From contig NZ_CP020809.1 of assembly GCF_002157835.1 (NCBI RefSeq), forward strand, positions 7,254,001 through 7,318,000: a stretch of 64,000 nucleotides of DNA. Reading direction: 5' to 3'. The position numbers were made by a program, and so were the translations under genes. Of the stretch, positions 43,761 through 53,085 are shown piece by piece. The notes beneath the pieces are model-generated. The model saw only the letters and a list, made by a program, of their open reading frames with translations. It ran no database searches and was not told the origin of the DNA. The stretch is from Mycobacterium dioxanotrophicus (GTDB taxonomy: Bacteria; Actinomycetota; Actinomycetes; Mycobacteriales; Mycobacteriaceae). The first letter of the stretch is position 1. The number at the start of each line of letters is the position of its first letter.

Positions 43761-43922
43761 CTGCTGGGAAGGCTACCCTTTGCCGCACCACCCAGCAACG
43801 TAGCGCATCTATGAATATTCGCGTCCTGGACGCGGAAATTTGCTGGTCAAAATCGTGAACAATAGTTTTCGAATCGCCGAACTATCGAGTGCGGCAACCC
43901 TGATGCGCGGGCTTCCCGGCGC
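43761..43922 (-). promoter_or_regulatory. Promoter region upstream of the Mn riboswitch
   Basis: An AT-richer stretch (43810-43900) between the riboswitch and the TetR stop should contain the promoter for the antiporter. I cannot define the -10 box with confidence. No gene is visible here. Confidence 0.4.
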
Positions 43923-44489
43923 TCAATCGGCGCCGACATGGCGCAACAGCAGCATCAGACCCGCGTGGGCGTCATCGAGCGGCTGCAGGGAACGAGCGCT
44001 CCGGCACTGGATGATGGCGCCCTCGAGCGAGCTGACGATGAAGCTGCCCAGCGAGGCCGCCGTTGCCGAATCGACTCCCTTCGACGCGATCGACCCGGCG
44101 ATGACGCGCGCCCAGTCGGCAAATACCTGCGCTGACGCGTCGCGCACCGCGAGCGCGTCCGGACCGGCCTGGGCAGCCGCCATGATGGGGCACCCGGCGG
44201 CAAATCCGCTGCTCGTGAGGCTTTCCTTCCAGCCGGCCACGAACGCCATGATCACGTCATCGGCGGGCAACGCCTGCGTCAACTCCTCGATCTTCGACGT
44301 GATCGTGCGCCCGGCTGCCAGCGTCGCCTGCACCATCAACTGCACTTTCCCCTCGGGAAAGTGCTGGTAGATCGAGCCGCGCGCGGCCCGGCTGTGCTCA
44401 AGAAGGTCGCTGAGGCCGGTCGCGTGAACACCACGTTCCCGCATCAGCTCGATGGCACTCGCGATGAGTCGTTCCCGCGGGCCAGCCAT
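43923..44489 (-). CDS. TetR-family regulator (YxaF/LmrA-like), MmpL-linked
   Basis: A 188-aa regulator from ATG 44489 (a GTG four codons upstream is also possible). The DNA-binding domain contains GVHATGLSDLLEHSRAARGS and IYQHFPEGKVQLM (landmarks). The ligand domain has FAAGCPIMAAAQAG, the subgroup motif also seen in the TetR at 37527. It is divergent from an MmpL-type transporter 84 bases away. Two inverted repeats with TAGAC half-sites lie between, so it most likely represses the transporter and itself. Confidence 0.88.
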   Translation of the reverse strand: MAGPRERLIASAIELMRERGVHATGLSDLLEHSRAARGSIYQHFPEGKVQLMVQATLAAGRTITSKIEELTQALPADDVIMAFVAGWKESLTSSGFAAGCPIMAAAQAGPDALAVRDASAQVFADWARVIAGSIASKGVDSATAASLGSFIVSSLEGAIIQCRSARSLQPLDDAHAGLMLLLRHVGAD

Positions 44490-44513
44490 ACGCACGCACA
44501 CTCCACTTCACCG

Positions 44514-44563
44514 ATAGACCGATTGATCCATCCTAGTCGGCCAGACATAGACTGATTGGTCTA
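44514..44563. promoter_or_regulatory. TetR operators and MmpL promoter
   Basis: TAGACTGATTGGTCTA (44548-44563) is an almost perfect palindrome. A second, less symmetric copy, ATAGACCGATTGATCCA, lies at 44514-44530. TAGACT (44548-44553) also fits a -10 box for the MmpL gene starting at 44574, so repressor binding would cover the promoter. Confidence 0.6.
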
Positions 44564-44573
44564 CGATCCGGGA

Positions 44574-47500
44574 ATGCATGATCTTGAGATCTTCGGCAAA
44601 CTCGCTCGAGCCTGCGCGAAGCATGCGTGGTGGATCCTCGGAGCGTGGCTGGCGCTGGCGGGCACGCTGAACCTGGCGATCCCCCAACTCGAACACACCG
44701 TCGCCGAACATTCGGCGCCGTTCACCCCGGAAAGCCCGACCACCGAAACCCTGCGCCAGATGTCCCGCGACTTCGGCGTCCCCGACACCACGGCGATCGG
44801 CAGCATCGTGGTGTCCAGCGACCGCACGCTCGGGCCGGCCGACGCTGCCTACTACCGCGAGCTGGTGTCCCGGCTCGTCGCCGACACCGACGACGTGGCC
44901 TACGTGCTGGACACCTACGGCACACCCGGGATGGAGAAACTCGGACTGAGCCCGGACGGGAAGGCCATCCACCTGATCGTCGCGACAACCGGCGACGTCG
45001 GATCCACCCGAGCGCACCGGTCGACCGAGAACGTCCGTGCCGCGGTCGCCGCGCTGCCGCACCCAACCGGTGTCGACGTGCATTTCACCGGTGCCGCACC
45101 GACGCTGTCGGACCTGTTCTCCGCCATCGACACCTCGCTGGCCATCATCACCGTCGTCTCGGTCGTGCTGATCACGCTGCTGCTGTTGGCGGTGTACCGC
45201 TCACTGCTGACCGCCCTGATTCCGCTTCTCACCGTGGGCATTTCGCTCGGCGTCGCCCGTCCCGTCGTCTCCTGGCTCGGCGGTGCCGACCTGTTGTCGG
45301 TATCGAACTTCACCATCGCGCTCGTCACCGCCATGGTGCTCGGCGCCGGCACCGATTACGGGATCTTCCTGCTGGCGAATTACCACGAAGGCCGACGCCG
45401 CGAGCTCGCGGTCGACGACGCGGTGGCCCGCTCCGGCGCCCACACCGCGGGCATCGTGATCGCGTCGGCGCTGACCATCGCCGGCGCCGGAATGGCCATG
45501 GTGTTCACCAAGATCGGCATGTTCCGGACCGCGGGCCCACCGATCGCGCTGTCGATCGCGATCACCATGGCCGTCAGCCTGACACTCACCCCGGCCATCA
45601 TGGCGCTGTGGGGACGACGCGGCTTCGCCGAACCCCGCCCGCTCGACGAACGGCGCTGGCGCCGCCGCGGAGCGGCCATCGTGCGGCGGGCACCGGCCTT
45701 GGTCGCCGCCTCACTGGTGTTCCTGCTCGCCACCAGCGCAGTGCTGCTCACCTTCCGGCCCAACATCGACGAGAACGCCATGCAGCTGCGGGCCACCGAC
45801 AGCAAGCGTGGGTATGACGCGGTCTACCGACATTGGGGCGTCAACGAGGCAGCGCCGGAATTCGTCACCATCCGGGCTGATCACGATATGCGCAACACCA
45901 ACGATCTGGCCGCCCTCGACCTCGTCGCCATGTCGATCGGCAACCTGCCGCAAGTCGCCTATGTCCGCTCCATCACCCGCCCGGACGGAAAACCGTTGCC
46001 CGAGACCGCCATCGGATCGCAGACCGCACAGGTCGGCGACGGGCTGGCCGATGCCCACACCCGTGTCGAGCAGGCCATCCCGCAACTCAAGAGGTTGGCG
46101 GCCGGCGTGACGCAACTGCACGACGGTTCCGCGGGCGCGGCCGAGCGACTGCCCGAACTCGCCAAGGGCGCCCACGATCTCGTCGCTCTCACCCGAAACC
46201 TGCTGGGCACACTGGAATCCGCGAACCGGGTGGCCGACACCCTCTCGGACGGATCGCTCGATGTCGCAACTGTGGTGCGGACCATGTCCACCGCCACCGA
46301 CTCCCTGGACCGGGCGGTCAGCGAAATCGACGCCACCCGAGCCAAACTCGCCGCTCCCACGGCTGCGCTGCACGCGGTGTTCGACCCGCTCACGGCGGTC
46401 GATCCCGGTCCGGATTGCGCTGCGGACTGCATGCGCGCCCGCCAAGCATTCGCCGACCTCAACGCGGCCACAGGTGGGCGCGCCTTGCTCGCCATCAACG
46501 GGCTGACGCTCGCGGCACCACTGGTACCCGAGCGTCCGGTGGCCACCGCGCTGGACGCCCTGCCCGACCTGCGGTCCGGCATCAAAGGACTGCGCGCCAT
46601 GCTCGACCAACTGGGCACCCGCACACCCGATCAGACGCGTCAGGACCTCAACCGGTTGATATCCGGAATCACCGAACTGTCAACAGGTTTGGGCCGCCTC
46701 ACCACAGGGTTGGGCGAGGTGAAGACCGGCACCGACACCATGGTGGAGTTGACCACCGAGCTCGGTGCGGGACTCAACCGCGCGTCGGACTTCCTGCACC
46801 GCCTGTCGGCCGACACCGCCACGGGTGCGGGGCGCGGCTTCTATCTGCCGTCGGAGGGCCGCAGCGACCCCAGGTTCACCGCGGGCGAGCGACTGCTCAT
46901 CTCGCCGGACGGCCGCAGCGCCCGGATGATGGTGGTGTGGGCGGTGAACCCGTACGGCGCCGAGGCGATGGGCGCGGTGCCCGACGTCATCGCCGCGGCC
47001 CACAACGCCACCACCGGCACGGTGTTGGAACATGCGACCATCGAATCGACCGGCCTGGCATCGCTGTCGCAGCGCCATCTCGACCAAACCTGGCGTGATT
47101 TCGCGCTTTTCGCAGTCGTGGCGGTCGCGGCGGTGCTGCTGGTCCTGATCGTCATGCTGCGCAGCCTGGTTGCGCCCGTACTGATGATCGCCGCGGTCGT
47201 GCTGTCGTTCGGCGCCGCGGCCGGAATGTCCACCCTGATCTGGCAGCACATCATCGGCATCAACCTGGACTGGTCGGTGTTCCCGGTGTCGTTCATGGCA
47301 CTCGTCGCAGTCGGAGCCGACTACAGCATGCTGTTCGCCGCGCGCATCCGGGAGGAATCGCACAGTGGGGTGATCAGCGGCATCATCCGGGGCTTCGGCA
47401 GCACGGGGAGTGTGATCACCACGGCGGGAGTGGTTTTCGCGATCACCATGTTTGCTCTCACCAGTGGGACGGTGCTCAATCTGGTGCAGATCGGTTCGAC

Positions 47501-47606
47501 CATCGGCATCGGCCTGCTGCTCGACATCACCGTCGTGCGGACATACCTGGTGCCTGCCGCGATGAGCCTGCTGGGCGAACGCATGTGGTGGCCTGCGCGT
47601 GCGTAA
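44574..47606 (+). CDS. MmpL-type RND transporter
   Basis: A 1010-aa inner-membrane RND protein with two six-helix bundles and two extracytoplasmic porter domains. The first proton-relay motif is GAGTDYGIFLLANY, the second VGADYSMLFAARIREE. A long coiled-coil-like region (about 480-750) is rich in Ala/Leu/Thr heptads, as in MmpL4/5/8-type proteins. ATG 44574 is chosen; an upstream TTG would overlap the operator. No MmpS partner gene is visible. The cargo is unknown, perhaps a lipid, siderophore or drug; control by the adjacent TetR suggests inducible efflux. Confidence 0.88.
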   Translation: MHDLEIFGKLARACAKHAWWILGAWLALAGTLNLAIPQLEHTVAEHSAPFTPESPTTETLRQMSRDFGVPDTTAIGSIVVSSDRTLGPADAAYYRELVSRLVADTDDVAYVLDTYGTPGMEKLGLSPDGKAIHLIVATTGDVGSTRAHRSTENVRAAVAALPHPTGVDVHFTGAAPTLSDLFSAIDTSLAIITVVSVVLITLLLLAVYRSLLTALIPLLTVGISLGVARPVVSWLGGADLLSVSNFTIALVTAMVLGAGTDYGIFLLANYHEGRRRELAVDDAVARSGAHTAGIVIASALTIAGAGMAMVFTKIGMFRTAGPPIALSIAITMAVSLTLTPAIMALWGRRGFAEPRPLDERRWRRRGAAIVRRAPALVAASLVFLLATSAVLLTFRPNIDENAMQLRATDSKRGYDAVYRHWGVNEAAPEFVTIRADHDMRNTNDLAALDLVAMSIGNLPQVAYVRSITRPDGKPLPETAIGSQTAQVGDGLADAHTRVEQAIPQLKRLAAGVTQLHDGSAGAAERLPELAKGAHDLVALTRNLLGTLESANRVADTLSDGSLDVATVVRTMSTATDSLDRAVSEIDATRAKLAAPTAALHAVFDPLTAVDPGPDCAADCMRARQAFADLNAATGGRALLAINGLTLAAPLVPERPVATALDALPDLRSGIKGLRAMLDQLGTRTPDQTRQDLNRLISGITELSTGLGRLTTGLGEVKTGTDTMVELTTELGAGLNRASDFLHRLSADTATGAGRGFYLPSEGRSDPRFTAGERLLISPDGRSARMMVVWAVNPYGAEAMGAVPDVIAAAHNATTGTVLEHATIESTGLASLSQRHLDQTWRDFALFAVVAVAAVLLVLIVMLRSLVAPVLMIAAVVLSFGAAAGMSTLIWQHIIGINLDWSVFPVSFMALVAVGADYSMLFAARIREESHSGVISGIIRGFGSTGSVITTAGVVFAITMFALTSGTVLNLVQIGSTIGIGLLLDITVVRTYLVPAAMSLLGERMWWPARA

Positions 47607-47627
47607 CACCATGTGCGCCTAAGCAAA

Positions 47628-47659
47628 CGCGCACCCTCGTGACGTCACGAGGGTGCGCG
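47628..47659. terminator. Perfect 32-base palindrome between mmpL-type gene and pckG
   Basis: A 16-base arm with no loop bases, centred at 47643/47644 (GTGAC|GTCAC). It lies between convergent stops at 47606 and 47750. As RNA it folds to a long hairpin, consistent with a bidirectional terminator. Confidence 0.6.
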
Positions 47660-47740
47660 AATTGCTGAGGTGTTGCGGCGTGTCTACCGGCAGACTCCCC
47701 CGCAAGCGGGAGGGGCCCCCAGCACGCTCGCGGCGCTGGC
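47660..47740. repeat. Partial copy of the intergenic hairpin repeat family
   Basis: CGGCGTGTCTACCGGCAG and CAGCACGCTCGCGGCGC closely resemble the right half of the repeat at 15677-15741. A GC-rich hairpin CCCCCGCAAGCGGGAGGGG lies inside. It is intergenic and between convergent genes, like the other copies. Confidence 0.5.
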
Positions 47741-47749
47741 GCGCTGGGC

Positions 47750-49576
47750 TCAGGCGTCTTCGGCGAGACGGTGCTTGAGCGCGTCGAACTCGTCCTTGAG
47801 ACCGGTCGGCAGCTTCTCGCCGACGAACTCGAACCACTCCTCGATCTGCGGCAGCTCGGCCCGCCACTCCTCGGCATTGACGACCAGCGCCTCGTCGACG
47901 TCGGCGGGGTCCACGTCCAGCCCGCTCAGATCGAGGTCGGCGGCTGTCGGCACGATGCCGATCGGGGTGCTCTTGCCGTCGGCCTGATGCTCGATGCGCT
48001 CGATGGCCCACTTGAGCACGCGGCTGTTCTCGCCGAAGCCCGGCCACAGGAAGCGGCCGTCCTCGCCACGGCGGAACCAGTTGACGAAGAACACCGCGGG
48101 CATCTTCGACTCGTCGGCGTTCTTGCCGATGTTGATCCAGTGCTGGAAGTAGTCGCCGACGTTGTAGCCCAGGAACGGCAGCATCGCCATCGGGTCGCGG
48201 CGCACCGTGCCGACCTTGCCCTCGGCGGCGGCGGTCTGCTCGGACCCGAGGGTGGCACCGATGAACACGCCGTGCTGCCAGTCGCGGGCCTGCGTGATCA
48301 GGGGCACCGTGGTCTTGCGGCGTCCGCCGAAGAGGATCGCCGAGATCGGCACGCCCTGCGGGTCGTCCCACTCCGGCGCCAGCGTCGGGCACTGCGAGAT
48401 CGGGGTGCAGTAGCGCGAGTTGGGATGCGCGGCCTTTTCCTCCGACTCGCGGTACCAGTCGTGGCCCTTCCAGTCGATGAGGTGGTCGGGGTCGCCTTCC
48501 AGGCCCTCCCACCAGACCTCGTTGTCGTCGGTCTTGGCGACGTTGGTGAAGACGGTGTTGCCCGCCTCGATGGTCTTCATCGCGTTCGGGTTCGACGACC
48601 AGTTGGTGCCGGGCGCGACGCCGAAGAAGCCGAACTCGGGGTTGACGGCGTAGAGCCGGCCATCCTTGCCGAATCGCATCCAGGCGATGTCGTCACCGAC
48701 GGTCTCTGCGCGCCAGCCCGGGATGGTGGGCTGCAGCATCGCGAGGTTGGTCTTGCCGCACGCCGACGGGAACGCCGCGGCGATGAAGTACGCCTTGTTC
48801 TCCGGGGAGATCAGCTTGAGGATCAGCATGTGCTCGGCGAGCCAGCCCTCGTCGTGGGCCATGGCCGAGGCGATGCGCAGCGAGTAGCACTTCTTGCCCA
48901 GCAGCGCGTTGCCGCCGTAGCCGGAGCCGTAGCTCCAGATCTCCCGGGTCTCCGGGAAGTGGGTGATGTATTTGGTGTCGTTGCACGGCCACGGCACGTC
49001 GGCCTGACCGGGCTCCAGCGGAGCGCCGAGCGAGTGCAGGGCCTTGACGAAGAAGCGGTCGTCACCGAGCTTGTCCAGCGCGGCCTGCCCCATCCGGGTC
49101 ATGGTGCGCATGGAGACCACGACGTACTCGGAGTCGGTGATCTCCACGCCCAGCTTGGGATCCTCCGCATCCAGCGGGCCCATGCAGAACGGCACCACCC
49201 ACATGGTGCGGCCGCGCATCGAGCCCCGGTACAGCTCGGTGAGGATGCCCCGCATCTCGGTGGGGTCCATCCAGTTGTTGGTCGGCCCCGCGTCGATCTC
49301 GCGCTCGGAGCAGATGAAGGTCCGGGATTCGACCCGGGCCACGTCCGACGGGTCGGAGAGGGCGAGGTAGGAGTTGGGCAGCTTCTCGTCGTTGAGCTTC
49401 TGGAAGGTGCCGGCGTCGACCAGCTGGGCGGCGAGGCGGTTGAACTCCTCCTCGGACCCGTCTGCGAACGCCACTCGGTCGGGCTGCGTCAGTTCGGCCA
49501 CCTCACGCACCCAGGCCAGTAGGCCCTCGTGCTTGGTCGGTGCGGTGTCCAAACCCGGAATGGTCGCTGCGGGCAT
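47750..49576 (-). CDS. pckG: GTP-dependent phosphoenolpyruvate carboxykinase
   Basis: Gluconeogenic enzyme converting oxaloacetate and GTP to phosphoenolpyruvate, CO2 and GDP; named pckA in M. tuberculosis. The 608-aa product has the GTP-type kinase-1a motif [12 protein letters not shown], with the reactive Cys273 and K275. Also present are the substrate loop [15 protein letters not shown] and metal ligands around [18 protein letters not shown] 49576 ([10 protein letters not shown]) has AGGAG 6-7 bases upstream; a longer in-frame start lacks one. The upstream interval to 49725 should carry its promoter. Confidence 0.96.
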   Translation of the reverse strand: MPAATIPGLDTAPTKHEGLLAWVREVAELTQPDRVAFADGSEEEFNRLAAQLVDAGTFQKLNDEKLPNSYLALSDPSDVARVESRTFICSEREIDAGPTNNWMDPTEMRGILTELYRGSMRGRTMWVVPFCMGPLDAEDPKLGVEITDSEYVVVSMRTMTRMGQAALDKLGDDRFFVKALHSLGAPLEPGQADVPWPCNDTKYITHFPETREIWSYGSGYGGNALLGKKCYSLRIASAMAHDEGWLAEHMLILKLISPENKAYFIAAAFPSACGKTNLAMLQPTIPGWRAETVGDDIAWMRFGKDGRLYAVNPEFGFFGVAPGTNWSSNPNAMKTIEAGNTVFTNVAKTDDNEVWWEGLEGDPDHLIDWKGHDWYRESEEKAAHPNSRYCTPISQCPTLAPEWDDPQGVPISAILFGGRRKTTVPLITQARDWQHGVFIGATLGSEQTAAAEGKVGTVRRDPMAMLPFLGYNVGDYFQHWINIGKNADESKMPAVFFVNWFRRGEDGRFLWPGFGENSRVLKWAIERIEHQADGKSTPIGIVPTAADLDLSGLDVDPADVDEALVVNAEEWRAELPQIEEWFEFVGEKLPTGLKDEFDALKHRLAEDA

Positions 49577-49725
49577 AAAAGTCTCCTGCGTGAGTTTTTT
49601 CGGAGCGCGTACCACGTAAATAACGCGGTCGGGGGGGTCCTTGGCTATGAGGTTAACGCGGGTGACATACCCATTGTGGACGACTGCAATGTCCGATTAC
49701 TCACAAGAACGATTCAGTTGGCGGG

Positions 49726-51186
49726 TTACTCCGCAGTAGGCCCTGAGCTGCCATAAAGATCTGCCCGGACGGTGTCGAGGGCACGCTGTAAAGGAGGTAT
49801 GCGGCGGTCCCGCTGACCGGCCGCCCGCGCCGTCGCGATGGCGTGCTCGCGTAATTCGGCGTCGATTTCGGCGATTTGTTGAGCGGTGGACTGAGCTTCG
49901 GTTTCCTCGACCGCGGCCAATTCGGTGGTCAATGCGGTTTCCGCGGCCAGCACCCGAGTTGCGACGAACTCCTCCAGCGTCGATCGCAGTGCTGCGGTGG
50001 CGTCGGCGACCCAGCGGTCGAGCACTGCGCGGTCCCGCAGCAGCCCGCGGACGCCGACCACCCAAACCGTCAACAGCAGCCCCACCACCGCCCCGACCAC
50101 CAGGCCGGCCACGGCCAGATGCGGCGCCGCCCCGACCAGCATGCGGCTCACCGCGAAGGCCACACCCAGACCGAAGCCGACGCCCAGCACCGCCATGAGC
50201 CGGGTCTCCAAGGTCCGGGACCGCAGCGACGGTGCCTCGATGACCGGTTGCGGCGGCTGCGCTGCGGGCGGCGGGGCCGTCAGCCCGAACTCGGCCGCCA
50301 CGTCGCCGAGGTGTTGGGTGACGCCGTCGTCGACCTCATCGACCACATCGTCGGCGCGGCGGTGCACGTACTCCTCGAACGCGTCCATGCGCCTGCGACT
50401 GAGCCCGGCGATGTCTTCCTGTAATTCGGTGCGCACCGAACTGCAGCGATTGCGGGCGAAGTAACCCAGCTGCACCCGCGCCTGCTGGAGCTGGCTGCGC
50501 AGCGCGATGCTGCGTTCGGTCCTGGCCAGCCTGCGACCGCGCGCGATGTCGTCGCGACGCTGGCGCAGCGCCTCCACCCTGGCCTTGCGGTCCGCTCCCG
50601 CGCCGTCGGCCTCATACCTGCCGATCACCGCGGCCAGCCTGGCCTCCCACGCCCGCAGCCGGTTGCGGCGGCGCACCTCGGCCTCGGCCAGCCGCGCCGT
50701 CAAGAGCTCGACCAACGCATCGAGCTGCGGCTCACCCAGGTCCGGCGCCGCCGCCACCCCCACCCACGGCATGTGGGCATACCGGCCGGCCCGCTCCGCC
50801 AGGATCGCCGCGTCCGCATCCCGGATCTCCCGCCAGCCCCGGTGCGCGTCGATCTTCGACACCACCCCGATCACCAGGTCGGTATAGGTGGACGCCAAAT
50901 CGACCAGCGCACAATCGGATTCGGTCAGCGGCGCGGCCGCGGACACCACGAAGACAACGGCCGCCGGCGCCTCCCCGGCCACCAGTTCGGTGGATTCGAC
51001 GAACGGCTGCTGCGGCATGCGGTCTCGCAACGCCGCCAACACACTGGTGGCACCGGCCAGCCAGGGCCCGGTGACCAGGACGACGTCACGGGGTTCGACT
51101 CCCGGCGAGTTGAGTCCCGGATCGATCGCCGCGACGACGGCATCGGCCGCAGCGACCGGATCCTGATCGGGATCGACGTCGGTCAT
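49726..51186 (-). CDS. Conserved mycobacterial GTPase-like membrane protein (Rv0210-like)
   Basis: A 486-aa protein. The N-terminal GTPase-like domain has a weak P-loop GPWLAGATSVLAAL and a VVSKID segment. A helical Arg-rich region (about 195-290) follows. Two adjacent transmembrane helices (about 330-382, AVLGVGFGLGVAFAVS and VVGAVVGLLLTVWVVGV) precede a long Ala/Glu-rich coiled C-terminal helix. The domain plan recalls bacterial dynamin-like proteins, but the nucleotide motifs are poorly conserved. It overlaps the next gene by 4 bases, and the pair lies between pckG and trmB as in M. tuberculosis. Function unknown. Confidence 0.75.
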   Translation of the reverse strand: MTDVDPDQDPVAAADAVVAAIDPGLNSPGVEPRDVVLVTGPWLAGATSVLAALRDRMPQQPFVESTELVAGEAPAAVVFVVSAAAPLTESDCALVDLASTYTDLVIGVVSKIDAHRGWREIRDADAAILAERAGRYAHMPWVGVAAAPDLGEPQLDALVELLTARLAEAEVRRRNRLRAWEARLAAVIGRYEADGAGADRKARVEALRQRRDDIARGRRLARTERSIALRSQLQQARVQLGYFARNRCSSVRTELQEDIAGLSRRRMDAFEEYVHRRADDVVDEVDDGVTQHLGDVAAEFGLTAPPPAAQPPQPVIEAPSLRSRTLETRLMAVLGVGFGLGVAFAVSRMLVGAAPHLAVAGLVVGAVVGLLLTVWVVGVRGLLRDRAVLDRWVADATAALRSTLEEFVATRVLAAETALTTELAAVEETEAQSTAQQIAEIDAELREHAIATARAAGQRDRRIPPLQRALDTVRADLYGSSGPTAE

Positions 51187-52073
51187 CGGGCGCCCAACAG
51201 CCGCAGCGAGCCACGGACGATGTCCGCGCTACAGCTGCGGTGCAGCGCGTCGACCGGGCCTCGACCGTAATTCCGCCAATGCCTGGCCCGCCGCACATGG
51301 GCGTCGGGCCGCGTACCGGGATCGACCACCAGACCGTGGGCCTGCACCACCTCGACGGCCGCGGCCATCACCGCGATCACGGTGTCGTCGGCCGCGAGGA
51401 ACCGACCGACCTCGTCGCCGCCCAACGCCCGCAATTCGGCCAGCGCGGCCCGCACCCGCTGGTAACGCACCGGCGCCGCCACGTCGTGCACCGCGGCGAG
51501 GACCTCCTCGACGCCGCTGCGCCGGCGCAGCAGACCAGGCAGCTCGTTCGCGTCGGCGCCGCGGCTGCACGCCAGGCTGGCATGGGCGACACCGAACCGG
51601 TCGAGGGTGGCCAGCAGCCGAGCCCGCAGCGCATGCGGCACGGCGTGCTCCCCGGCCACGAACGCGTCGGCCGAGGTCAGATCCGCCGGTTGCACGGCCA
51701 GCGTCCGCAACGCCGCGACCAACTCGGCGGGCAGCGTCACCGCCGCCAACAACGCCACCATCGGCACCACGGGCACCCCGGTCAGGGCGCGCAACTCGAC
51801 CGCCCGGCGCTGCGCGGTGGCCATCGGGCCACCGGGACCCGAACCGGCCAGGTCGGCCTTGTTGAACACGATCAACACCGGGACCCCGGCGCGGCGCAGC
51901 TCGGCCAACACCGCAAGATCCTCGGGCTTGCACACCTCGGCGATCACCATGACCACGACCTCGCCGGCATCGGACACCACCACACCCGCGGCGGACAGCG
52001 CGTCGGCGACCGTCGCGGCACCGACGCCCCGGCGTCCCCGCACGGCAATGCCCACCGGAACCGACGCCCGCAT
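51183..52073 (-). CDS. Conserved mycobacterial GTPase-like protein (Rv0209-like)
   Basis: A 296-aa protein with a degenerate nucleotide-binding fold. [15 protein letters not shown] stands where a P-loop would be, and VLIVFNKADLAG supplies a good NKxD guanine-binding motif. The rest is Ala/Leu-rich helix. ATG 52073 is preferred; a TTG five codons upstream is possible. Its stop overlaps the start of the Rv0210-like gene, so they probably form one complex or act in sequence, like paired dynamin-type proteins. It is divergent from trmB. Function unknown. Confidence 0.72.
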   Translation of the reverse strand: MRASVPVGIAVRGRRGVGAATVADALSAAGVVVSDAGEVVVMVIAEVCKPEDLAVLAELRRAGVPVLIVFNKADLAGSGPGGPMATAQRRAVELRALTGVPVVPMVALLAAVTLPAELVAALRTLAVQPADLTSADAFVAGEHAVPHALRARLLATLDRFGVAHASLACSRGADANELPGLLRRRSGVEEVLAAVHDVAAPVRYQRVRAALAELRALGGDEVGRFLAADDTVIAVMAAAVEVVQAHGLVVDPGTRPDAHVRRARHWRNYGRGPVDALHRSCSADIVRGSLRLLGAR

Positions 52074-52293
52074 GCTTATCTGCGCCAACCGTGAACCACC
52101 GGCGCGGTCAGCGAAACACGCGAGCTCATCTGCGAAAATGTGGCGGCCTTCCCTGCGACATCCGGACCCGCTCCGGTCCCCACTGGAAATCGTGGCACGT
52201 CCCGGGCAGGCTCACGAACGGCCGTTTGACCCTGACAGTTCAAGGCAACTGTTGGGTATCAATCTCTACCACGATGCGGGGACTTCGGCGCCA
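52074..52293. promoter_or_regulatory. Divergent interval between Rv0209-like gene and trmB
   Basis: About 220 bases without a convincing gene, holding promoters in both directions. I found no repeated operator or structured leader. Confidence 0.4.
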
Positions 52294-53085
52294 ATGAGAC
52301 ACCATGGACAAATGCACGTGCCCAGGCTGGATGTCGCCGGCCGGCCGGCTCCGGAACCGGACGACACCGGGGCCACCGACCAGCCGCACCGCCTGCCCCG
52401 GGTGACCAGCTTCCGCACCCGGCGTTCGACGCTGTCGAGCGGACAGCAGGCCACCTGGGACCGCCGCTGGCCCGACCTGGGCATGCAGGCCCGCAACGAC
52501 GACGGCAAACCCGTGGTCAACCTGGACACCGCGGCCTGGTTCGGCCGCAGCGCTCCACTGGTGCTGGAGATCGGCTCCGGCACCGGAACCTCGACCCTGG
52601 CGATGGCGCAGGCCGAACCGAACATCGACGTGATCGCCGTCGAGGTCTACCGCAAGGGGCTGGCCCAGCTGCTCACCGGCATCGACCGGGCAGGCATCAA
52701 CAACATCCGCCTGGTCCGCGGCGACGGCGTCGACGTGCTCGAGCACATGATCGCCCCGGGCGCGCTGACCGGGGTTCGGGTTTTCTTCCCCGATCCGTGG
52801 CCCAAGTCCCGCCATCACAAGCGCCGGCTGCTGCAGCCCGCGACGGTCGCGCTGATCGCCGACCGGCTGCGTCCCGGCGGTGTGCTGCACGCCGCCACCG
52901 ACCACAGCGGGTACGCCGAATTCATGGCGGAGGTCGGTGACGCCGAGCCGCTGCTGCGCCGGGTCGAAGACGGACCGGCGGCCGCGGCGTTACCCATGTC
53001 GGTGCAGCGGCCCGTCACCAAATACGAGCAGAAGGCCCTCGCCGGTCCGGACATCACCGAATTGATCTGGGAGAAGCGGCCATGA
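52294..53085 (+). CDS. trmB: tRNA (guanine-N7-)-methyltransferase
   Basis: Methylates N7 of G46 in tRNA using S-adenosylmethionine. The 263-aa protein has SAM-binding EIGSGTGTSTLAMA, the substrate/catalytic segment VFFPDPWPKSRHHKRRL and a C-terminal TKYEQKA motif typical of TrmB. Start ATG 52294 (MRHHGQMH) gives the same N-terminus and exactly the same length as the M. tuberculosis protein. The frame is open further upstream but not coding-like. The NYN gene overlaps its stop by ATGA. Confidence 0.95.
   Translation: MRHHGQMHVPRLDVAGRPAPEPDDTGATDQPHRLPRVTSFRTRRSTLSSGQQATWDRRWPDLGMQARNDDGKPVVNLDTAAWFGRSAPLVLEIGSGTGTSTLAMAQAEPNIDVIAVEVYRKGLAQLLTGIDRAGINNIRLVRGDGVDVLEHMIAPGALTGVRVFFPDPWPKSRHHKRRLLQPATVALIADRLRPGGVLHAATDHSGYAEFMAEVGDAEPLLRRVEDGPAAAALPMSVQRPVTKYEQKALAGPDITELIWEKRP

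Noticed and set aside
47628..47740. Possible CRISPR or insertion-sequence end
   Set aside because: Only a single palindrome and one partial repeat copy are present, with no regular spacers, transposase or target duplication.
51607..52293. N-terminal extension of the trmB frame
   Set aside because: The extension is antisense to the Rv0209-like gene and has no similarity to TrmB; ATG 52294 gives the known N-terminus and length.
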